A stretch of DNA of 64,000 nucleotides. Origin: Epiperipatus broadwayi. Its lineage: Eukaryota; Onychophora; Udeonychophora; Euonychophora; Peripatidae. The position numbers and the translations under genes are program-made. Location: positions 19,775,254 to 19,839,253 of the forward strand of contig JAQFVV010006197.1 in the NCBI GenBank assembly GCA_028023455.1, read 5' to 3'. Below, one piece after another: positions 1-11,942 of the stretch. Within the stretch, counting starts at the first letter, position 1, and every line of letters starts with the position of its first letter. Under the pieces are notes generated by a model that searched no databases, was not told the origin of the DNA, and saw nothing but the letters and a program-made list of their open reading frames with translations.

Positions 1-345
1 TAATGTCTTTACATAATAGATTAAAATATGTATAATTGAAACTAGAGCAGATCTAGGATTCAAGGCTGTAAGTAATTCAGTTATGCCTTTAGTAACAACA
101 AAATTTATTTTACTATTCAAGCTAAAAAGCCTAAAAATTCAAAATAACAAAGTTTTAAATCTCATCCAATTTGCTTGAACTATTATACAGATCAGACTAT
201 ACATCACTAACTATACATTTTAATATTATTTATCTTATATACTATATGATCCCAAGCCCTACTGTTAAAAACAAAATGTGCTATCATAGAATCACTGATT
301 TCTCAATCTTACTATAAATGATACTAAAAGAATTGCTCTTACTTT

Positions 346-348
<3 letters not shown>
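1..348. other. AT-rich sequence without recognised feature
   Basis: Only short open frames and A/T-rich text are visible. I see no domain, RNA gene or repeat boundary before the microsatellite that follows. Confidence 0.6.

Positions 349-401
<53 letters not shown>
349..401. repeat. (AT)n microsatellite
   Basis: An uninterrupted run of about 26 AT dinucleotides. Runs like this are length-polymorphic and prone to consensus-length error. Confidence 0.97.
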
Positions 402-403
<2 letters not shown>

Positions 404-904
404 AATTAAGTCATTTATAATTATATTTCATAGACAGTAGATATATAGACCCACAGTTTAGTTAAGAACTGAGAGCACTAAAATATATAGTTACTGACTT
501 GAAATTAGATCTGTATTACTGTTTAAACATATTGGTTTAGGTTCAAAATCCTTTGCTGTTTGAAACTTTCAGGTTTTTAGCTTAAATAGTAAATGGAGCT
601 TAAAGAAAGTTTTTAGATGCATATGTGCATTCCTTCCAGTTTTGGGTTCCAAATGTCATTGATAAAGGTGAAAACCAGAAATCAGTCTAAATGCAGAAAA
701 ATGCATTATTTGTTAATCACTGATTTCCCAACTGTGCATACATGACACTATTATGTAGTATTTTACAATGAACAAGATCATTTCATATTAAGAAAAAGTA
801 AATAAAGCTATTTCAAACGGAATACTTCCTTGCTACGATAATCTTACCACAAATATTAACACTTTTTCATCTTATCTAGCATTCACATCTACAAATAAAC
901 TCAT
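402..904. other. AT-rich sequence without recognised feature
   Basis: No convincing reading frame or repeat is seen between the microsatellite and the tandem duplication that starts near position 905. Confidence 0.6.
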
Positions 905-1515
905 CTTTTTCTAATTAAAAAAATTAAAAACAGAAAAATCCATGTGTTGAATATTTCCATTTGCTGAGTCCATTCAATATTAAATTATAATTACCAGTGG
1001 AGGAGTCTATTACTAACAAGAAAATAAGGAATATTGTTATAACTTTGATTTCTTATACTTATCTGGTCATTACAATGCTTTGCACTCTATATAACAACAC
1101 AAGTCTTATTCAAAAAATAATTCCTTTTGATTGCATCTTAGCACTGGTGTTAATCTTGATTGGCTTCTATCTTAGTAAAATTGTGGCTGTAGCTTTTTAA
1201 TAAAAAAAATTAAAAATGTAAAACTCCACATATAAAATATTTTCATCTGTAAACAACCAGTAAATATTAAACTATAATACTTGACTTTACCAGTCCAGGA
1301 GTCTATTATAAAATAGAAAGCAGAAAAGGTTGTTATACATTGATTTCTTATACCTTGTTCACTGCAATGCTTTGGACTCTTTATAAAACAAGTCACAATC
1401 AAAAGAGAATTCTTTTTGATTGTATTTTAGTGCTGGTAGTTTACTTTCTATATCAGTCACAAGCAGTCAGTCTTGATTGTCTGCTATTTTAGTAAGATCA
1501 TCCTAGAACTTTCTA
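905..1515. repeat. Diverged tandem duplication, period about 298 bp
   Basis: Two head-to-tail units align over most of their length. The anchor ggagtctatta occurs at about 1001 and 1299. The motifs tgatttcttata, caatgctttg and ttttgattg recur in the same order and spacing in both units. The open frames at 997-1200 (+) and 1172-1402 (-) lie inside the duplicated sequence and show no domain, so I do not call genes here. The units differ by many substitutions and indels, so the duplication is old. Confidence 0.8.
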
Positions 1516-2512
1516 ATTAAAATATTATAACAGAATACATATATTATACTGGATATATTAATGAATATATCAATACTGATGATGAAGTTGATTGACTATT
1601 CAGTGAACATGCTATACCTTAAGCAATCATCTCATATCATGCAATTATATCTAATAATAGATCCTGATCGCAGTTTGAGCTATACTTGGGACTCCACCTG
1701 ATGAAACCAACTTCTATACTAAAACATCAACACTAAAGTACTAGCGATCACATTTTATTCAGCCAGCACAATATTGGTCAGTTAGTAAATCTTTTCCAAT
1801 ACAACCACTATCATTGACTTATATAATGTGATTACTTAAGTATGATCTCAATAAAGTAATAATAATGAACTGATTAATTTTCCCTAACAGCAATCTTTCT
1901 TGCATATTTATATTGACTGATCATAAAGATAAGATTGGCTAGCACAAATCAACTTTATTTGTTTTAAGAATAAGAATGCTTTTGTACTTTTAGTATCATC
2001 TCTAGATCTAGATTTAGCTTCTTTATTATGCTTAAATATTTTTCCTATCTTAATAGGTTTCCTAAGGTCTAGAATACCTCAGAATACTTCAAACTATTTT
2101 TCATAATTAGCTAACTCACAGTCATATGTATAAGTAAACTGCATCAGGTTGAAAATTGATAAAAGAATGGATACAACTATTACTCTTTAATTTTAAAATA
2201 CCAATTTAATAAATTAACAAATTATAAAAATGATCAAAAAAATTCAAAGTATATACAAAATCATGTTTCATCTTTATTTAGTTTTATTTTCCTAGATTAT
2301 GCATTTGATAATATTTAAAATAATTATCTTTGCCAGAAGTTAATCTTTCTAACTAAAATGTTTGGTAAAATATGTTTCCCTTCCAAATCTTCAGTTTTCC
2401 ACATTGGGTTACTTTCATTTTCCCACAGCTCTGTAATTGATAGATGGATTATTGATTCAGAATCTTGTTTCATCTTGTAAGATGGGACAATTATATCCTA
2501 TTATGTTCATTG
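1516..2512. other. AT-rich sequence, no recognised gene
   Basis: Around 1660-1760 the text is more complex (mixed bases, some CpG), but I find no coding frame or second copy. Nothing else is supportable. Confidence 0.55.
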
Positions 2513-2520
2513 TTTTACAT

Positions 2521-2920
2521 CAGGGGTCCCCAATCCTATGCCCACGGGCACCATGGCGCCCGCGGACCGTTTTACGTGTGCCCGCCGCTATCTGAACATG
2601 ATAAAACATTATTTATCTGATACAAATAAATTTAATTTTTAAAATTTTTTTTATAAATTATTGTATTATATTGTAATCAAATTGTAGGGCATACTATACT
2701 TTTACAGCATAAAAAGATAAACGTTAATTATATATTAAAATTGTATTTTTGAAATAAATATTTTTTTGTACATTATGTGTATTATTAACAATATCCAACT
2801 ATAAATTTACATTGAAAAAATAAATGGTGCTCGCCACCTAGTTGAAAAAATAAGTGGTGCCCGTCACCTTGCCGGTATTATAGAATGTGCTCTTGAGTGC
2901 AAAAAGGTTGGGGACCCCTG
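2521..2920. mobile_element. Non-autonomous hAT element (MITE) with 13-bp TIRs
   Basis: The element opens with CAGGGGTCCCCAA and closes with its exact reverse complement, giving 13-bp perfect terminal inverted repeats. The 8-bp direct repeat ttttacat flanks it at 2513-2520 and 2921-2928. An 8-bp target duplication plus a CAGGGG terminus is the hAT superfamily signature. The 400-bp body has no transposase frame, so it must have moved using an enzyme supplied elsewhere. The left end is markedly GC-rich. Near the right end a short motif (ataartggtgcycgycacct) appears twice in tandem at about 2820-2870. The intact TIRs and target duplication suggest a fairly young insertion. Confidence 0.93.
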
Positions 2921-2978
2921 TTTTACATCAAGATTGAGAATTAGCAAACTATCTTATAACCCAAACTAATGAGGAATA

Positions 2979-3095
2979 ATTTTTTTTTTTAAAGTGTCAT
3001 TGCATCATCCAGGACATGAACACGCAACCCGGGCAACTGCCTGCAAGTGCAAGGCAGTCGCGCTGACTTCTCAACCATCAATGCAAGACTTTGCA
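2979..3095 (-). mobile_element. tRNA-derived SINE head
   Basis: On the minus strand a box-A-like motif (tggttgagaagtcagcgc, complement of 3060-3077) is followed by a strong anticodon-arm-like hairpin (actgcct/aggcagt) and a box-B-like motif (gggttgcgtgttc, complement of 3018-3030). The unit ends in a poly-A run, seen as T10 at 2981-2990. This order is that of a tRNA-related SINE. The acceptor stem does not pair as in a functional tRNA, so I do not call a tRNA gene. The family is unknown. Confidence 0.6.
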
Positions 3096-3344
3096 AATGA
3101 AAAATGATAGTAGCAATTTATATTTTTTCAATGGTAGTTTTGCTTCCTTTCTTCAATAAATTTGATTGTATCTTTTTTCCTTGAAAAACTTCTATTAATT
3201 ATTATGAAGTTTTATTTTTGATGTCTTCAAAAACTCATGATTTATGACTGAATTTAATTTTCAATTAGTTCTATTGCAATTATAACTGATGAAAACTAAA
3301 GAAGCACTAAATGGAGTTATTTTTCATCTCTTGTATGAGATATA

Positions 3345-4556
<1,212 letters not shown>

Positions 4557-4575
4557 ATATCTTTTGTCCTCCTAT

Positions 4576-4596
4576 GTGACAATTTATGCCCGAAAT
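4576..4596 (+). repeat. Extra mariner-like terminal motif outside the element
   Basis: The text gtgacaatttatgcccgaaat resembles the mariner right terminus read inward (gtgacaatttaattcccag). It is in the opposite orientation and lies just beyond the element. It may be a remnant end of a second mariner copy. Confidence 0.4.
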
Positions 4597-6640
4597 AAAT
4601 ATATATATATATATACATACTGACATATTTATGACCAAACTCTGATTTGTAATTCATTTAATTAATAAACTGAATATATATATAAATAAAAACTATATAA
4701 TTATAATTGCATTCTTTTTTTTTTTTATTTTTGAACAACAGTTTTTAATTTTACAAAAAAAAGTTTGAAATCTTAAAATCAAAACATTATCATTATTTAA
4801 TTACTACAAACAAATAAAAATTCACTTCATAATTCCAATTTTCAATGTATACATTAACTTCAATAATCCTTAATTATGTGACATTTGAAATAGCTAAAGA
4901 ATCTTTTTATAATCTATATAATTTTCATTTCATATTTGATAATTTAACTCATCACTAAAAATATAATACAATGTATTTTTGTTTCTTCATATACTAATAA
5001 ATATGAATTTCAATTAATATTGCTCTAGTATTTATATGTTCATTTAATTTTAATCACAAAAAATTGGGTTTAAATCCTTAAAACTATTCAAATAATCTTT
5101 TTTTTTTTAAATGTTTGAATAATAAGACATTTTCTTTTAAATCTTAATAAGCTTACATTATTCTTTCATATATATATTCATATTTTTTAATATCATATTC
5201 CTGTTAATGTTACAGTTCTCAATTTTCAACAACCACATTTCATACCTTAAATTATTATACAAAATCAATAATAACTTCTAATGCATCTACATGCATCTAA
5301 TCTTTTATTTTTTTTTCTTATTTAATATATGATTGATCGATATTGGTCGAAAATGATTATGATGATTATATATATAATTTTTTCTAAATAAAGCTACATT
5401 ATATAGATCTTTTTTTTTTTTTTAAAAAAAAAATCATAATTATATATGAGATATTCTACGTATTAATTTTAAAAAGCTAAAAGGCAAAAGACATCAATCA
5501 CTATTGAAAAACAAGAAAGCATTTAATCATTGCCAATGCTTTTCATTTAATTTTATCATTTGAAGAAGAAATTCACCTTAGATTATTCTACTTATAAATT
5601 AATCAGATACGCAAAACAATAAATAGCTATGTTATAGTGCCAAACTAATCTTCAAACTAGATGAACATTATTAACTTTTCTGAGTAGAGTGAAGACACAT
5701 AGCGATATGAAATGGATTACTGATGTTTAAAAATTAAATGTAGAGAAAACATGATGTGATATAGCATAAAAGTATTTATTATAATACAGATTTAGTATAT
5801 AAGGAATTCGAACTCAGATATATTACATTATATGTGCAGGTGTATGTAAGTCTGTACAGTGTATTAAATACAAATTTAGATGATTTTGCAATTGTATAAA
5901 AGTGATACTTAAGTAATGTTTATGTCATAGGAATAGATTCCTATGATTTAGATAAGACTAAGTTTAGAATCTTTCATGAAGACAGATCAATCACTAGTAT
6001 TCAACGACCTTTTTTCTAGAACTATATTAAATATTTCTGTTTGGTTCAATGATACCATATGAACTAGTTTTTCTAAAATACATTAATAAACCCATTATTA
6101 TCTTTTACAATGCTATCATTAGCAATGTTATATATACTCAGAAAGTAAAAAAACAAAAAACAAACTATCACCTTATCTAGTTAAATTATATACAGTCATA
6201 TTAAAAAATTTGATTTTATAATATACCATTTAAAATAGCTAAAAAAAAAAATCATTCAAATATAACCTAAAAGATAAAAAAATTTTTAAAGTAATACTTT
6301 TTAAACTTTTTAAATACATAACTCATGCATCAGTTTTGGAATTAATAATTTAAATGTTTATTGTTCAAAAGTTTATAAGAAATTTGAGCATTAAAAATTA
6401 TAGAACCTAAACTACAATCTAAAAAGCCCCTCATGTTACAATTACATTAAATAATTCAGGGCAATTTTTGGGTTCATTATATATTTATGAAAGTACTTAT
6501 TAACATAAATATATGAAGATTGTATAGAGAAAAGCTTTCATAAAGTCAGTTTTTTAATTTTTTTTAAACATTATGTGATTATCTGACTTTTTTTTATTAA
6601 GAAATATGTTTATTTTGAAAACTACATGAATTACAATACA
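4597..6640. other. AT-rich stretch with homopolymer runs
   Basis: The sequence has long T and A runs (for example near 4710, 5100 and 5410) and short AT repeats. No open frame with a domain is present. At 5790-5830 the text ggaattcgaactca is a reverse-complement box-B-like motif, perhaps a SINE remnant, but no box A supports it. Confidence 0.5.
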
Positions 6641-6649
6641 TGACTTTCT

Positions 6650-6958
6650 TAAAATTAAGGATTCATGGGTGTCCCACTACATGTTTTCCCACACAAGGGG
6701 ACTGGACAGTTATGTGATTTTGTTTGCACCAGTCTATCCTTGTGTAGCTAGCTAGATTCCATGACATTTCCAATTGATTATGGCACTCTAGCTATTAGAT
6801 TATTAAACCAAGTTTGTCAGGTATGTCACATCACTCTTTGCATTGCAGGGGTGTTGATATCCATATTCCCTGTAATTTTGTCAATTTCAATGGTGCATTT
6901 AGACCACCATTTGCAATTTCCCCATTTACTGCAGCACGGAATAGATTTGCATCCATTT
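6650..6958 (-). mobile_element. 3' flank/UTR of the L1/Tx1-like LINE
   Basis: This block continues the higher-complexity sequence of the adjacent LINE beyond its last recognised stop, on the minus strand, and fades into AT-rich DNA near 6640. One minus-strand frame here is Cys-rich (CKSIPCCSKWGNCKWWSKC) for about 40 codons before a stop. That may be the end of the LINE protein or chance. I see no clear poly-A tail. Confidence 0.5.
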
Positions 6959-8905
6959 CTATAGTTTGGATAATATTTTAGTAGTAGTGTTTGGTCTCTG
7001 GTCTAGAGCCATCTGCTCCCAAGTATCAGAGTACAGTTTAGTCGGAGCCATTAGATGATCTCTAGTTTTAAGGTTAGTCATGAGTTCATTGAAAACTTCC
7101 CATGGACTTTTCATGCTGGACTGGAATACGAAGTGACACCTGGTGAGCCATTTTGTGAATAGTATTATGATGGCCATCCGGATCATGGCAAAAGTGTCAC
7201 TCTTCATTGCTTTACATATATTGAGAATAGAGACACATCCTGACTGGACACTGGACTGCAGTCTTATTTCAAGTTCTATAAATTTTTTGCAGTGAGAGAA
7301 GGTGTGATCCATTGTCTCTTCATCTTCACTACAGAGCACACATATTGGAGTAATGTTTTTGAACCTCCTGCAGTCTACCATAAATTGCCTTGTGGGAAGC
7401 GCATCGAGTTGGTATTTTATGATAAAATTTGTTAATTTGGGCTCCATGGCCCAAGATCTAGCTTTCTTAAGTAGTGATCTTATGGATATATTTAGTCTTC
7501 CTGGGTTTTTTTGTTGGCTGGGATACATGTACTTAAACGTATCCCAATAGGTTTTTTTGTTACTATATAGCTGACCTGTGTTCTATATGAGCTCTACCAC
7601 GTAGACCTCCATTTGTATTAACCATTTGCTTTTTATGGGTGGTGGGGTGTCAGTAGGTTCAACTGTATTGGCAATTTGAGATTCCGTCTCTTTCATTGCC
7701 TTCAGTGCCACTATTACCCTTTGCATGTATAATACCTGAATTGCATGCAACCCAAGACCATTCAAATCCTTAGGTTTTTGCTTTTTCCAAAGATTAATGC
7801 AGACTATTTTATTTGGTGTTTTTTCCATAGAAGCTGTGTACATGCTGTGTTAATGGTGTTTTGAAAGGCCCTGGTCGGTTTGATGATTGGAAAGTAGTAT
7901 GCAATCCATGGGAAGACCAACATATTGAGCAGTGCCACCTTGCCTGGGAGTGACAGGGAGATTAATGATAAGCTGCTAACAGTTTTTTTGATCTTCTCTA
8001 TGAGCATATTTTGAATTTGCAGCCTCATTGCAGATTTTGACAATGCCACTGGAAAACCAAGTAGATTTTGGGGCATTCCAGTGAATTTTGATGTTGGGTT
8101 CTTTCCTTTGTTCATTTGCCATACTGCAGTTTTTGTAGGATTAGCTTTTAGGTTATATTTGGCCGCATATTCATCTAGGAGTTGGTAGAGCTGGGGAAAG
8201 AATTTTGCAGATGGAAGGATGATGGTTACATCATCTACATATGTGATATGATGTATCACCTCCCCAAGTACTGGAACATATATGCCAGGCAACTTGTCCT
8301 CCATGTCCTATCAATGTATGCGATGAAACACAGGGTGCTAAGTGGTGACCCCTGGGGTATGGATATGTGTGGCTGAAACCCTGGGCCAAGAGAGCCATCC
8401 AGAGTTATGTGAATTGTTCTATTGAGCAGCAGGTTGGCAATGATCTTAACATATATTAAGGGGACCCCATAGTTCCTGAGCACAGTAAATAGCTGGCTAT
8501 GCACTACAGAGTCAAAGGCTGTCGCAAAATCCAACTGGACTACAATGGGTTGAGATTTCCTCTTCTCCCTGATGTACTCAGCCAGCAACATAAACTTCTT
8601 GACTGCATCCCTTGTGGAGTGGCTCTTACGGGCAAATTGGTACCTAGAGATCTTTATTAGTAACTACTGCTGTATCCTATCTTTGATTACTGATTCTATC
8701 GTTTTTATAGGTAGAGGTATCATTGAAATTGGGTGTAAATTTGTGAGACCAGAAGGATTTGTCTGTTTTTTTTTATGAATGGTACTAGAGCAATCGGGTA
8801 AAGGTTGGGGATGGGCTGGAATTCACCTGCCAACACATTGATTACTCCCAGTACCACAGGCGCTGTGAACCTACACAAGTGGATAAGGATGAACCTGGGA
8901 GGTAG
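6959..8905 (-). pseudogene. L1/Tx1-like LINE reverse transcriptase, 5'-truncated and broken
   Basis: The ORF2-type protein reverse-transcribes the element's RNA at the target site. In minus-strand order I see: a fingers region (NPSGLTNLHPIS) near 8700-8760; motif A, LDFATAFDS, with Asp at about 8530; motif B, IPQGSPLS; motif C, YVDD, at about 8230-8241; motif D, LKANPTKT; and an L1-style thumb (LSLPGKVALLNMLVFPW). The C-terminal zinc motif CVLC...HTFSHC sits in the 6959-7528 piece. The apurinic endonuclease and ORF1 are missing upstream of about 8905. The frame is broken near 8260-8300 and 7810, and by an in-frame stop between 7583 and 7528. The combination of L1-like thumb and zf-RVT points to the L1/Tx1 group; the exact clade is an inference. 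Confidence 0.9.
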
Positions 8906-8994
8906 GAGTGAGTGTATATATATATGTTATTATTGCTAATTTACATGAAATTTAAATATAATTAATTTGGTTAGGCCATCTCTTAGAGAGGGGT

Positions 8995-9875
8995 ATACAT
9001 GATTCTTTTCTATTGATAGACTTTTGTCCTCTGAGATATACCATGTCTCTTTAATCTTTCATGTAGATTTCTGTATTTAGTGCACATTATGTTAACAGAT
9101 AAATGAACCAGTTGTAGAAAAATGTCAAAAAATATTGAGGGTGTATCTGTATTTGTTCTAGTTTTATTATATAAATATATGTGTTGGATTATATGTGTAG
9201 ACAGGTTTTCTCAAGATTCCCTGTAGCAGAGTGCAGGTGAATTCCTGGCATTTAATCTAGTAAACCACTTGAGAATGGATATCAGTTGATAAAGTATCCT
9301 TTGCACTGTTGAGAAGCCAATGCAATAGAGGTGTAGTATGAAGGTAGGGTAGCCTGATAGGTAGAAATAATGATTTTAGTAAAGTTATGGGTTATATTAG
9401 GTATATAGGAAAGGGACATCCAGGATTTAGGGATAGTGGAAGGCAGGTGGAGTCACATTTTCTGGTAAAAGTTTCTGACGGTTTGTAGAAGTAAATAGTC
9501 TTTATATACAACATTCTTCAAATGCATATTTGCTGATATAATATTTCATGTCCAATTCAAACTTGCACAACTGGAGATTGCAATATAAGAAGGCTTTAAT
9601 ATCACTAATTTGTGAGAGTATGGAATTAGAGCCAATATGGATGAAGCTAAAAACTTGTATTGGTTTAATAATCATTTTGTAATTTAATGTGGGAAAATTG
9701 CATTGTATGTGGAGGTTCAGGTATTTAATACTGTTGAGATTATCTACATTTTCACAGGTTAATGTGAGAGGCATAGTATTAGAGATTTCTTGTTGTATTT
9801 GAGAAATTCCTGAATCAGGTAAACAGATGAATATGTCATTGACATAACGAATATATAATAGGGATGGGTATAAGA
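8995..9875 (-). pseudogene. Penelope-like element A: RT and GIY-YIG remnant
   Basis: Penelope-like elements encode a reverse transcriptase joined to a GIY-YIG endonuclease. On minus, RYVNDIFICLPDSG at about 9815-9855 is the RT motif C in its Penelope form (RYVDD, here with Asn for the first Asp). The open piece at 9502-9774 follows, with KYLNLHIQC in the position of the family's FLD motif. A PYIPNITH-like segment lies near 9400. At 9000-9110 a decayed GIY-YIG domain reads VYLLT then RDMVYLRGQKSINRKESC, with stops. The N-terminal RT motifs are absent. The next element upstream is a different Penelope family in the same orientation. Confidence 0.75.
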
Positions 9876-10283
9876 TATAATGTGTTGAAATAATTCTTTC
9901 TTTGGCAATCCACTAACAGATTTCTGTTATTTTTCTGGAACATTATCAAATATATTTAATTACAAAAATTATTTAATTTTATTTCTAAGAGTATATACAA
10001 GCACTTTAAAATACTGGGTGAAGAAGCTGTTAATGGTAAACAATCAAAATAAATCAATGTAGGCTAAGTGCTTAAGAGGTGTTATCCCTCATAATCATAG
10101 CCAAAATAGATTTTAAATCATTGTTGTGATTTTGTTAAACGGTAATGTATGCAAATGCATATGTAAATTAATCAATTTGTCCATTTTCTGGAGATAGCGA
10201 AGCATGTGTCGTGTTTATTAATAGTGATATTGTCATTGATGATAAAATATGCTTCTTTTATTTTCCTTTTGCAGTTGTTAGTT
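9876..10283. other. Spacer between the two Penelope-like elements
   Basis: AT-rich sequence without a supportable frame. It may hold the untranslated end of element B (downstream on minus) or the missing 5' part of element A, but no motif is visible. Confidence 0.45.
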
Positions 10284-11245
10284 TCAGTGCACACAAATTT
10301 TGGGGTTGGAACCTATGACCAGTCTACTTCTCATGTGGAGAAATATTGAAATGTTATCATCATTCTTTTGTGCTCTTCTGTATGAATATATGTGCTGAGC
10401 AGCTCTATTATTGCCAGTGACCTTGGTTTCCCCATAGTATGTGGCACTGCATACAGCCTGAGGGCATGAAATGCTATATACAATATGGGGTATTTGGGTT
10501 GAGTCAATTTTGTCCTTCATGTTATTGATAAGTCTGTTTGTATTAGGATGTGTGCAAAGCCAATTAAATTCATTAGATAAAATTTCTATAAGATGTTTAG
10601 ATACTTTGGAGATGTAAGGGAGGGTGATTTGAGATTTATCTATAATAGTGTTGTTAGCTATTGATTTTTTATAAAATTGATCAATCTCCTTGGTAATAAA
10701 TCTGCAGCTAAAACTGACACTTAATAGGTCCCTGTTGTAGCTTGAGATATTAGCCTTCCTATCAGCCTTGAACTTACATAAATTTTGATTCCTAAATAAA
10801 AACGCATTTAGACCTACAAATTTGTGTGAAGTAGATAGAGTTCGGACGGGTGAATCCTCTGACTTCGAGAGGTTTGATGATCATGCAATATTGCAGAACT
10901 CTGCCTTCTCAATGGACTAGCAAATCCAAATATTTCAGTTTCTGCAATTCATTCTTCCAGGTAATATTAACAATTAATTTAATTTGCAGCTGTATCTCCT
11001 TTTGATTGTTCATATTTCTTGAAACTGCAATGAATAGATTGTCAACAAAATGAGAGTATATTAATCCAGAAGTATTATCCTGGTATTTAGAAATGATTTG
11101 ATTTTCTAAGAAATTTTAAAAATATGCTAAAGATTACCCTGCTTAAGAAAAGACTCATCAGCCGACCATCTTTCATGCCATACCATTTACCCTCAAACAT
11201 TGTGAAAATGTGATTGTCTAACCACGTAAATTAGCTGAACATTTT
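10284..11245 (-). pseudogene. Penelope-like element B: RT and GIY-YIG
   Basis: On minus, the motif-B region (FTMFEGKWYGMKDGRLMS) lies at about 11150-11220 and matches the conserved Penelope F-x-G-x-x-Y-x-Q-x-x-G block. The motif C position reads YSHFVDNLFIAV near 11050. KYLDLLVH follows at the FLD position. The linker is well kept (FITKEIDQFYKK, then ITLPYISKVSKHLIEIL) at about 10560-10720. The GIY-YIG domain occupies 10284-10520: IVYSISCPQAVC, TYYGETK, then NRAAQH, giving the two Tyr-containing strands and the Arg. Frameshifts and stops separate RT from linker. Its RT differs clearly from element A, so these are two families and not a simple duplication. Confidence 0.85.
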
Positions 11246-11417
11246 TACAGTATGATTACCTACAATGATTGTACAATATTTTCAATGCTAATTGTCAAAA
11301 ATATATTATATTTGGACACATTATATGAGAAAAAATTATATTTCTAAACAAACCAATTAAAAAAAAGTCCAGATAGTTTGCAATGGAGATCAGAAATGAA
11401 AGCATATAAAAACAGCA

Positions 11418-11483
11418 TCAATAATTTTTATTAGTCATTTATTAGACTAAAGATATTTCATTATGACTAATAAAAATTATTGA
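11418..11483. repeat. 20-bp perfect inverted repeat (hairpin)
   Basis: Arms 11418-11437 and 11464-11483 are exact reverse complements (tcaataatttttattagtca) around a 26-bp loop. The hairpin abuts the left end of the repeat copy that begins near 11500 and may be part of a fold-back element. Confidence 0.85.
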
Positions 11484-11494
11484 TACTATTTTAT

Positions 11495-11735
11495 AAATAT
11501 TTCTGTAGTTTAATTTTCAATACACAAATCTCACATAAAGGTAGGGATTGGTTTCTATCCACTTTTAGCTCCTTGTGGAGGGTTGTAATACATGTGACAA
11601 AAATGTATGATCGCCAGGATGCACATTTCATGCTGAATTAGCATTCATCAGTTGACCCAGATCACATTCTCTTAATCATATAGAGAATTACTATAATTTA
11701 TTTGATAAGTATCAAACTTGTTTCTATAATCCAGA
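11495..11735. repeat. Dispersed repeat copy related to the MITE at 11795 and to 45.4 kb
   Basis: The text tatttctgtagt, then ctatccacttttag and ttgtggagggttgtaat, recurs with small changes at 11800-11895. The following part (atttcatgctgaattagcattcatcagttg, broken here as two motifs) recurs near 45410-45450. So at least two shared modules are joined in this interval. Confidence 0.65.
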
Positions 11736-11794
11736 CACAAACCATATGATTGAAGTAATTTATCATTTATTATATTAGAGATTATCCATTTAAT

Positions 11795-11942
11795 GAATAA
11801 TATTTCTGTAGTGCAATTTTCATTTCAGAGCTGGCACACAAGATAAGGACTGCTTTCTATCCATTTTTAACACTTTGTGGAGGGGTGTAATGATCTTGTG
11901 TGAGAATTGGGTAGTGAAAATTACACTACAGAAATATTATTC
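11795..11942. mobile_element. 148-bp fold-back MITE
   Basis: The ends gaataatatttctgtagtg and its complement form terminal inverted repeats of about 30 bp with one or two mismatches. The internal 90 bp carries the same motif set as the copy at 11500-11600. No coding capacity. Confidence 0.8.

Noticed and set aside
2979-3095. Functional tRNA gene
   Set aside because: Box-like motifs and an anticodon-like arm exist, but the acceptor stem does not pair and a poly-A tail follows, as in a SINE.
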